Source of the DNA: CAYZYO01 sp964482585
GTDB taxonomy: Bacteria; Bacillota; Syntrophomonadia; Syntrophomonadales; Syntrophomonadaceae
Assembly: GCA_964482585.1 (NCBI GenBank)
Contig: CAYZYO010000009.1
Location: 1-28,022 of the forward strand
Length of the DNA: 28,022 bases
Direction: 5' to 3'
Every line of letters starts with the position of its first letter. The stretch's first letter is position 1. Positions 21,907 through 28,022 of this stretch are shown piece after piece. Under the pieces are notes generated by a model that was not told where the DNA came from, ran no database searches, and worked only from the letters and a program-made list of their open reading frames with translations. The translations under genes and the position numbers were made by a program.

Positions 21907-24066
21907 TTGCAGAAAACGGGAATTAGAAAAAAAGTTCCATCTATATTGCAAATGGAAGCCGTGGAATGTGGTGCAGCATCACTGGCAATGATCTTTGCCC
22001 ATTACAGGTTATATCTGCCCCTGGAGATACTGAGGGCCGATTGCGGAGTAACCCGTGACGGAGTTAAGGCCAGCAATATATTAAAGGCCGCACGAAGATA
22101 TGGTTTTAATGCCAGGGGTTTTAGAAAAGAACCAGAAGATTTAAAGAATATGCCCATGCCGGTTATTATTCACTGGAATTTTAATCATTTCGTTGTCTTA
22201 GAAGGGTTTGTTAAGGATAAAGTTTATATCAATGATCCCGGCAGCGGGCCGAAGGTTATTTCCGGAGAAGAATTTGATCTGGCATTTACCGGAGTAGTTT
22301 TAACCTTCGAACCAGGCCCGGAGTTTAAACCAGCAGGTAAAAAGAGTAGTTTGGTCAGTTCTTTGCAGAACTGGTTGTCCGGGTCCAATGCAGCAATTAC
22401 TTACCTGATTCTTATAGGTTTACTAATGGTAATACCAGGTTTAATTGTCCCTGCCTTTAGTAAAATATTTATTGATGATATTTTGCTGGGAGGTAAAGGT
22501 GATTGGCTTAAACCTTTACTATGGGCTATGGGCGCAGTTTTGCTTTTACAGGCAACATTGACCTGGTTGCAGCAGCATTATTTACTAAAAATGGAAACTA
22601 AAATTGCCCTGAGCAATGCAGGAAAGTTTTTCTGGCATATATTCAGGCTGCCGGTACTATTTTTTCAGCAGCGTTCTACCGGAGATATTTCCAACCGGAT
22701 GCAAAGCAATGACAAGGTAGCTGCCTTTTTATCCAGAGAATTGGCCGAAACGGCCATTGGCCTTTTGACCATAGGATTTTATTTTATGGTTATGCTCCAA
22801 TACAGTGTATATCTGGCACTGGTAACATTGTTAGTTGCCCTATTAAGCATTGCCTATCTGATTTATTCATCAAATAAGATTGAGACTTTAAATAAGAAGC
22901 TATTGCAGGATAAAGGCAAGGTAATGGGTTTTTCCGTATCGGGCCTGCATATTATTGAAACTTTAAAAGCATCGGGCTCAGAAACCGATTTCTTTTCCAA
23001 ATGGTCGGGATATCATGCTAAAGAGATTAATGCCCAGCAAAGGCTGGGTAAAACAACCAGTGTATTGCTCCAGCTGCCTGAGTTTCTGTCTGAGTTTGCC
23101 AATGTCATTGTATTGTTTGTAGGAGGACTAATTATAATTAACGGTAACCTGACTATTGGTTCTTTAATTGCTTTCCAGGGTCTGCTTGGTAGTTTCATGA
23201 CTCCAGTCAGCGGGCTGACTCAAATGGGAATGAAGCTGAAGCAAGTACAGGGTGATATTAATCGTTTGGAAGACGTTTTCAAATATAGCATAGATGAAAA
23301 CATCAGCAGAGAAGTAGAACTAGAAAACGAAGAGGATGCTTATAAAAAACTGGAAGGATATATAGAAATAAAAGATTTATCTTTCGGTTATAATCCCTGG
23401 GATCCGCCGCTGATTGAAGGTTTTAACCTTAGTCTCAAGCCGGGCTCCCGGATAGCATTGATTGGTGGTTCCGGCAGCGGTAAAAGCACGGTAGCCAGAC
23501 TTATAACCGGTATTTTTCAGCCCTGGTTGGGAGAAATCTTATTTGACGGAGTGAGTAGAGAGAAGCTGCCGCGTAGCGTAATAATCAATTCCATGTCAGT
23601 AGTCGATCAGGATATATCTTTGTTTGATGGCACAATTAAGGATAATCTTACCATGTGGGACGATACCATTTCTGAATTCAATATTATTCGGGCTGCTAAA
23701 GATGCTTGTATCCATGATGATATTGCATTAAGAGACAAAGGTTATGACCATAAAGTAAGCGAGGATGGCGCTAATTTTAGCGGCGGGCAAAGACAAAGGC
23801 TGGAAATTGCCCGGGCATTAACTGGAAATCCTTCAATACTTATACTTGACGAGGCTACCAGTGCTTTGGACGTTCACACAGAAAAACTGGTAGATGAGAA
23901 CATTCGTCGTCGAGGTTGTACCTGTGTGATTGTGGCCCATCGTTTGAGTACGATCAGGGATTGCGATGAAATCATTGTTATGGACCGGGGCAAGATTGTA
24001 CAACGCGGCATCCACGATGAATTAAAAAATGTCGAGGGGCTCTATGCACAACTGGTCGGTGCTTGA
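21907..24066 (+). CDS. Peptidase-containing ABC exporter of NHLM type
   Basis: This 719-residue exporter has three parts. The C39 peptidase domain carries Cys21 (VECGAASLAM), His94 (HWNFNHFVVLEG) and Asp110 (YINDPGSG), a complete triad that would cut after the double-glycine VAGG of the leaders. Six membrane helices follow from about residue 155 to 430. The ATPase domain has Walker A GGSGSGKST near 520, signature FSGGQRQR near 622 and Walker B ILILDEATSALD near 643. This is the layout of the NHLM peptidase/ATP-binding exporter (TIGR03796 type). TTG 21907 is chosen because GAGGTG lies 6 bp upstream; the GTG at 21898 is part of that ribosome site. It is 31 bp after the adaptor gene and 25 bp before the second ABC gene. 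Confidence 0.93.
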   Translation: MQKTGIRKKVPSILQMEAVECGAASLAMIFAHYRLYLPLEILRADCGVTRDGVKASNILKAARRYGFNARGFRKEPEDLKNMPMPVIIHWNFNHFVVLEGFVKDKVYINDPGSGPKVISGEEFDLAFTGVVLTFEPGPEFKPAGKKSSLVSSLQNWLSGSNAAITYLILIGLLMVIPGLIVPAFSKIFIDDILLGGKGDWLKPLLWAMGAVLLLQATLTWLQQHYLLKMETKIALSNAGKFFWHIFRLPVLFFQQRSTGDISNRMQSNDKVAAFLSRELAETAIGLLTIGFYFMVMLQYSVYLALVTLLVALLSIAYLIYSSNKIETLNKKLLQDKGKVMGFSVSGLHIIETLKASGSETDFFSKWSGYHAKEINAQQRLGKTTSVLLQLPEFLSEFANVIVLFVGGLIIINGNLTIGSLIAFQGLLGSFMTPVSGLTQMGMKLKQVQGDINRLEDVFKYSIDENISREVELENEEDAYKKLEGYIEIKDLSFGYNPWDPPLIEGFNLSLKPGSRIALIGGSGSGKSTVARLITGIFQPWLGEILFDGVSREKLPRSVIINSMSVVDQDISLFDGTIKDNLTMWDDTISEFNIIRAAKDACIHDDIALRDKGYDHKVSEDGANFSGGQRQRLEIARALTGNPSILILDEATSALDVHTEKLVDENIRRRGCTCVIVAHRLSTIRDCDEIIVMDRGKIVQRGIHDELKNVEGLYAQLVGA

Positions 24067-24091
24067 TTGAGTTGGAAAGAGGGGTTGAACC

Positions 24092-26770
24092 TTGGGTTTT
24101 TGTAATACTTTGCAATATGTTCAGGTAAGAGCGGAAGGCAACAAGCCTCTGCTTCTGATAAACGGAAAAATGTGGTTGGTACAGGAAGGAAAGGTAGAAT
24201 TATTCATTGCCCGGGTTTTAGATGATGGTACCACAGGAAGCAGAAATTACTTATTCTCCATTGAAAAAGGAGAGGTTTTTCCGGGTGTAGATGTCCTGGC
24301 TGAAAAAGAAGGTAAATTCGGTTTACTGGCTGTTGGCCATACTGGTACGGAGTTATTGGAATTTGATTTAGATCAGGTTACCTCTTTGCAGGGCGAGCAG
24401 GACAGAACTGAAATAGCTGACTTGCTGAAAGGCTGGTTAGACAGGTGGGAAATCAAAGGGATTAAGACCGACTATCAATTTGACTGGAATACGGAATTAC
24501 CCTTTGAACACCTGGCGGATTTTAATAAATTGGCCTTTAAGCAGGCACTGGAAACCTTGCTTGGGGAAAAAAATGAAGAAGTATTAAGAAATAAATTAAA
24601 AGAAGAAAAAGACAGAACCCATATGAGCAACGGGTTGCAGAGGCTGAAAAACGCCTTAAATATTAAGGAAAGTGTAGATTCGGGAACCCGAGAGGTCTTA
24701 ATTGATAATTGGCTGTTTAAGGCTTGTGTTGCTGTGGGTAAGGCAAAAAAGATTAATATAGTCCCGTCTTACGGTTTGCAAAAAAATTTGGAATCCAAGG
24801 ATCTACTAGGTGATATAGCCCGGGCGTCACAAATCAGGACCAGACAAATTATCCTTAGAGATACATGGTGGAAAGAAGATAATGGTGCCTTATTGGCCTA
24901 CAAGGAAGCGGATGGGCAACCGGTGGCATTGCTGCCCATATCACCCCAAAAATACGTTTTATACGATCCTATGGATGACAGTCAGGTGCGGGTAAACGGC
25001 AAAGTGGCAGATACTATAAGTGCGCAAGCATACACCTTTTATCGTCCTCTGCCGGCCAAGGTTATTAAGTACAGGGATTTGCTCAGGTATCTGGCCGATG
25101 GCATATGGAAGGTAGATGCGTTTATAGTTCTGGCTATGGGTATTCTGGGTGGATTGCTGGGGATGCTTACCCCAATTGTGACCGGAATTATCTTTGATAG
25201 TGTTATTCCTGATGGCGAGAGGGTGCTGTTAACCCAGATTGGCTTTTTACTAATAGCGATTGCTTTTACCATTTTTGCTTTTAATCTAACCAGGACCTTT
25301 GCTATGCACCGGATAGAAGGACGAACCGAAGCAGACTTGCAGGCTGCTATCTGGGATAGGCTGCTCAGTTTGCCAGTGCCTTTTTTTAAAAACTATACGG
25401 CAGGCGAATTAGCTGGTCGAGCTATGGGTATTAGCCAAATTAGGAATATATTGACTGGTGCGGTTACGAATACCGTGATTTCCGGTATTTTCTCGCTTTT
25501 TTACTTTATCCTTTTATTTTATTACAGCTGGAAACTGGCACTTATTTGCGCATTTATCGTGGTTATTGTAATGTCTGTATCTCTTTTATTTGGTTTTTGG
25601 CAAATTCGCTATGAACGGGAATTAGTAGATTTAAATAATCGACTAGCAGGTAAAATTTTTGGACTCTTAAATGGTACTAGTAAAATAAAAACCTCTGGTG
25701 CTGAAAAAAGGGCATTTTATAATTGGGCCAAAGATTACAGCCAGGTCAGGGATGTTACCTATAGAAAAGAAAATCTGGGCAATAAAATGGCCGTTTTTAA
25801 TTCCACGATAAATATCATTGCCACCGGGATAATTTTTTACGCTATGATGAAAATTCAAGGAATAAACCTGAGTGCAGGGAAGTTTATTGCCTTTAATTCG
25901 GCATTTTCCAGTTTTCTAGGAGCCATGTTGGAAATATCCGGTGTTGTCCTGCAACTTAATATTATCAAACCTTTATACGAAAGAACCAAACCGATTTTTG
26001 ATGAATTACCCGAGTTTGACCAGGAAAAGGTTGATCCGGGTGAACTGGAAGGAAACATTGAGGTTAGTCATGTCAGCTTCCGCTACGAGAAGGATGGGCC
26101 TCTGATATTGAATGATGTGGTGTTGGATATTAAGAAAAATGATTATGTTGGTATAGTAGGGCCGTCTGGCAGCGGGAAATCAACCCTGTTTAGATTGTTG
26201 CTGGGCTTTGAAAAACCGGAATCGGGACAGATTTATTACGACCAGCAGGATCTGGAAAATGTAGATATCCGTGCTATCCGTCGGCAGCTGGGGGTTGTTT
26301 TGCAAAGTGGACAACTAATGTCCGGAAGTATATTCGATAATATTGTTGCTGCCAACCCGGGGTTAACCCTGAATGATGCATGGGAAGCTGCCCGAATGGC
26401 AGGAATGGAAGAAGACATTAAAAGCATGCCTATGGGAATGCATACAATGGTAAGCGAGGCTGGCAGTACACTGTCTGGGGGACAAAAACAAAGGTTATTA
26501 ATTGCCCGGGCAATAATATCCAAACCTAAAATAATTTATTTTGACGAAGCCACCAGTGCGTTGGACAATAAGACCCAAAAGATAGTCAGTGATAGCCTGG
26601 CCAGCTTAGGTGCTACCCGGGTAGTGATAGCGCACAGGTTAAGTACAATTGCCAATTGCAACAAGATAATTGTAATGGACCGTGGTAGGGTGGTGGAACA
26701 GGGAAGCTATCAGGAACTATTTGATAACCGGGGCTTGTTTACCGAGTTAGTCAAAAGACAACTGGCTTAG
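24092..26770 (+). CDS. Second ABC exporter subunit of NHLM type
   Basis: The protein has 892 residues. The first roughly 100 (LLLINGKMWLVQEGKVELFI, FSIEKGEVFPG) resemble a cyclic-nucleotide-binding-like beta domain. A middle region ends KYVLYDPMDDSQVRVNG, a peptidase-like fold without catalytic Cys. Then come six membrane helices (from about residue 343) and an ATPase domain with Walker A GPSGSGKST near 690, LSGGQKQR near 793 and IIYFDEATSALD near 812. This is the layout of the non-proteolytic ATP-binding partner in NHLM systems (TIGR03797 type), which probably forms a heterodimer with the preceding exporter. TTG 24092 follows AAGAGGGG by 7 bp. Confidence 0.92.
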   Translation: MGFCNTLQYVQVRAEGNKPLLLINGKMWLVQEGKVELFIARVLDDGTTGSRNYLFSIEKGEVFPGVDVLAEKEGKFGLLAVGHTGTELLEFDLDQVTSLQGEQDRTEIADLLKGWLDRWEIKGIKTDYQFDWNTELPFEHLADFNKLAFKQALETLLGEKNEEVLRNKLKEEKDRTHMSNGLQRLKNALNIKESVDSGTREVLIDNWLFKACVAVGKAKKINIVPSYGLQKNLESKDLLGDIARASQIRTRQIILRDTWWKEDNGALLAYKEADGQPVALLPISPQKYVLYDPMDDSQVRVNGKVADTISAQAYTFYRPLPAKVIKYRDLLRYLADGIWKVDAFIVLAMGILGGLLGMLTPIVTGIIFDSVIPDGERVLLTQIGFLLIAIAFTIFAFNLTRTFAMHRIEGRTEADLQAAIWDRLLSLPVPFFKNYTAGELAGRAMGISQIRNILTGAVTNTVISGIFSLFYFILLFYYSWKLALICAFIVVIVMSVSLLFGFWQIRYERELVDLNNRLAGKIFGLLNGTSKIKTSGAEKRAFYNWAKDYSQVRDVTYRKENLGNKMAVFNSTINIIATGIIFYAMMKIQGINLSAGKFIAFNSAFSSFLGAMLEISGVVLQLNIIKPLYERTKPIFDELPEFDQEKVDPGELEGNIEVSHVSFRYEKDGPLILNDVVLDIKKNDYVGIVGPSGSGKSTLFRLLLGFEKPESGQIYYDQQDLENVDIRAIRRQLGVVLQSGQLMSGSIFDNIVAANPGLTLNDAWEAARMAGMEEDIKSMPMGMHTMVSEAGSTLSGGQKQRLLIARAIISKPKIIYFDEATSALDNKTQKIVSDSLASLGATRVVIAHRLSTIANCNKIIVMDRGRVVEQGSYQELFDNRGLFTELVKRQLA

Positions 26771-26789
26771 AAAGGTTAAGAGGTGGGTT

Positions 26790-27839
26790 ATGTTACACGA
26801 ACAGCTATCTTTTCTAAAAGATAATTACTTTACACATAGTAAAAATTTAAATTGGGATGGAGTACCTCTGCCTGATGAACCATTTATCCAAGCCTGGAAT
26901 GAATATATCCAGGATATTGCTCACAAGGGTGTCTTTGAAGCCTTGCGCCAGAGATTAGTACAGCTTAACTTCCCAGTTGAAGAAGGAATGAGTGCTAATC
27001 AAGATTACCAACTGGCAACCAGAAAAGGTTTGGCTGCTTCAGGCATGAAAGCAGCAACTGGTGCCAGGTTTGAGGAGCCTTCAAGTCTTAAGGTTTACCT
27101 TTATCAAACTTATGCCGGCCGAATTCCGGTAATAGAAACCAGCAACAGAAATGATTTTGAAACCCTGGTACGGGTATTTGCTTATCGCAATGAACCGGTT
27201 GATATTCCTAATTCGATGGGTGCCTGTATGATTAAAGGATATAACAACTGGGACAGAGTAGCCCGATATGAACAGGCATGTGCCGGAAATTTTGATTTTA
27301 ATTACATGAAAGCCCACCGGGAATTATACCAGGATGCGTTTTTAATACTGACGGACCGTGAATATAGTGGGGTGCCGGCAGAAATGCTGGGGCTGGCAGA
27401 TGATAATTGGCGTCAGTTGTCAATGATTATTAGACGGGAACACGAAGCAACCCACTACTTTACTCTGCGGGTTTTAGGCTCAGCTAAAAACAACTTGTTG
27501 GACGAAACTATTGCTGATTACATGGGTATAGTGGCGGCAACCGGGAGATATAAGGCAGACTGGTTTCTAGGTTTTATGGGGTTGGAGAATTACCCTGCTT
27601 TTCGACCTGGAGGAAGGTTAATCAATTATTTAAAGAATAAAGAAATATCTGAAGAAGCTTTTGATCAATTAAAAACTTATGTTAAAAATGCTGCCGAAAA
27701 CCTTGAAAAAATAGGTGACAAATGTAGTGATGTTTATTCCGATAAAGGAAGATATGAAATGCTGGTGCGGCTTTCCAAAACCAATTTAATAGAATTAGCA
27801 GCAAAAGATCCACAAGTGCTTTTAACAGGCTTATCTTGA
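26790..27839 (+). CDS. HEXXH zinc-metalloprotease-like protein
   Basis: This 349-residue protein has no signal peptide or membrane helix. The segment REHEATHYFTLR carries HEATH at residues 218-222, an exact HEXXH zinc motif, followed by LLDETIADYMG with Glu239 and Asp243. This matches the gluzincin plan, where a downstream Glu is the third zinc ligand. The remainder (LATRKGLAASGMKAATGARF, VDIPNSMGACMIKGYNNWDR) is not a family I can name with certainty. It follows the second ABC gene by 19 bp with an AGAGGTGGG ribosome site, so it belongs to the export operon. Possible roles are further trimming of the leader or core, or self-protection by peptide degradation. These come from context, and proteolytic activity is not shown. 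Confidence 0.68.
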   Translation: MLHEQLSFLKDNYFTHSKNLNWDGVPLPDEPFIQAWNEYIQDIAHKGVFEALRQRLVQLNFPVEEGMSANQDYQLATRKGLAASGMKAATGARFEEPSSLKVYLYQTYAGRIPVIETSNRNDFETLVRVFAYRNEPVDIPNSMGACMIKGYNNWDRVARYEQACAGNFDFNYMKAHRELYQDAFLILTDREYSGVPAEMLGLADDNWRQLSMIIRREHEATHYFTLRVLGSAKNNLLDETIADYMGIVAATGRYKADWFLGFMGLENYPAFRPGGRLINYLKNKEISEEAFDQLKTYVKNAAENLEKIGDKCSDVYSDKGRYEMLVRLSKTNLIELAAKDPQVLLTGLS

Positions 27840-27888
27840 ATTAAATATGACTCACATCAATAGATTTGTAAAAACTCACGGGGGAATT

Positions 27889-28022
27889 ATGAAAAAAATA
27901 CCAGGGGAAATTATAGAAAAGGGAGACATAACAATTAAATCAGACTCAAAACAACAGCCATATCTTATCAGAATGCTGGATAATGACTTAAGGGCAATTA
28001 TGGAGCTGCAGGATAATGTTTT
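27889..28022 (+). CDS. Probable GNAT-type acetyltransferase, N-terminal fragment
   Basis: The gene starts at ATG 27889 after GGGGG and runs off the window after 44 codons. Residues 25-44 read PYLIRMLDNDLRAIMELQDN, close to the usual opening of GNAT acetyltransferases (I R . L . . . D L . A I . . L Q). The first 24 residues are lysine-rich and precede the domain. It lies 49 bp after the metalloprotease gene and may continue the operon. The family call depends on very little sequence. Confidence 0.45.
   Translation, partial: MKKIPGEIIEKGDITIKSDSKQQPYLIRMLDNDLRAIMELQDNV

Noticed and set aside
1..28022. CRISPR array, tRNA or rRNA genes
   Set aside because: No regularly spaced direct repeats and no tRNA or rRNA sequence were recognised by eye on either strand.

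Overview
The window reads as a mid-to-low GC Gram-positive anaerobe of the Clostridia (Peptococcaceae or Syntrophomonadaceae-like). That placement is an inference from strong AGGAGG-type ribosome sites, TTG/GTG starts, the protein families present and many transposase scars; no rRNA or housekeeping marker fixes it.

Left edge (1-4400): the tail of a nucleobase permease, a type II toxin-antitoxin pair, and a minus-strand two-gene operon of a cytidylate-kinase-like protein with a C-terminal nuclease-like domain and an HPRT-like protein whose catalytic residues are replaced. Around these lie transposase remnants, a 16-bp inverted repeat, repeated GTGCCTG elements and GGGACAGGTTCC-type palindromes, one a perfect 29-bp hairpin.

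Centre (4458-16823): a RiPP (ribosomally made, modified peptide) locus. An ECF sigma factor precedes two matching ECF-type promoters (TGTCAT, 16 bp, CGTATA). The first drives two tandem precursor genes with Nif11-type leaders ending in VAGG and Ala/Val-rich cores without cysteine. A hairpin terminator follows, and the second promoter drives the enzymes: methyltransferase, YcaO protein 1, a small leader-like peptide, a LanM-like enzyme, YcaO protein 2, and a B12-type radical SAM enzyme of the RiPP-maturation class. The LanM keeps its dehydratase motifs, but all three histidines of its cyclase motifs are replaced, which fits the cysteine-free cores. The predicted product is a dehydrated, possibly C- and N/O-methylated and YcaO-modified hydrophobic peptide, closer in logic to polytheonamide-type pathways than to a lanthipeptide. 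Duplication scars show that the block YcaO / leader-like peptide / radical SAM was once present twice and that the LanM gene now sits over the remains of the first radical SAM gene.

Right (16885-28022): a transporter of MFS type fused to two tandem extracytoplasmic sensor-like modules, an orphan branched-chain-amino-acid-type binding lipoprotein, then the export operon of the NHLM bacteriocin type: HlyD-like adaptor, C39 peptidase-ABC exporter (which would cut after the GG of the leader), second ABC protein, and an HEXXH metalloprotease-like protein. The window ends inside a probable acetyltransferase gene.
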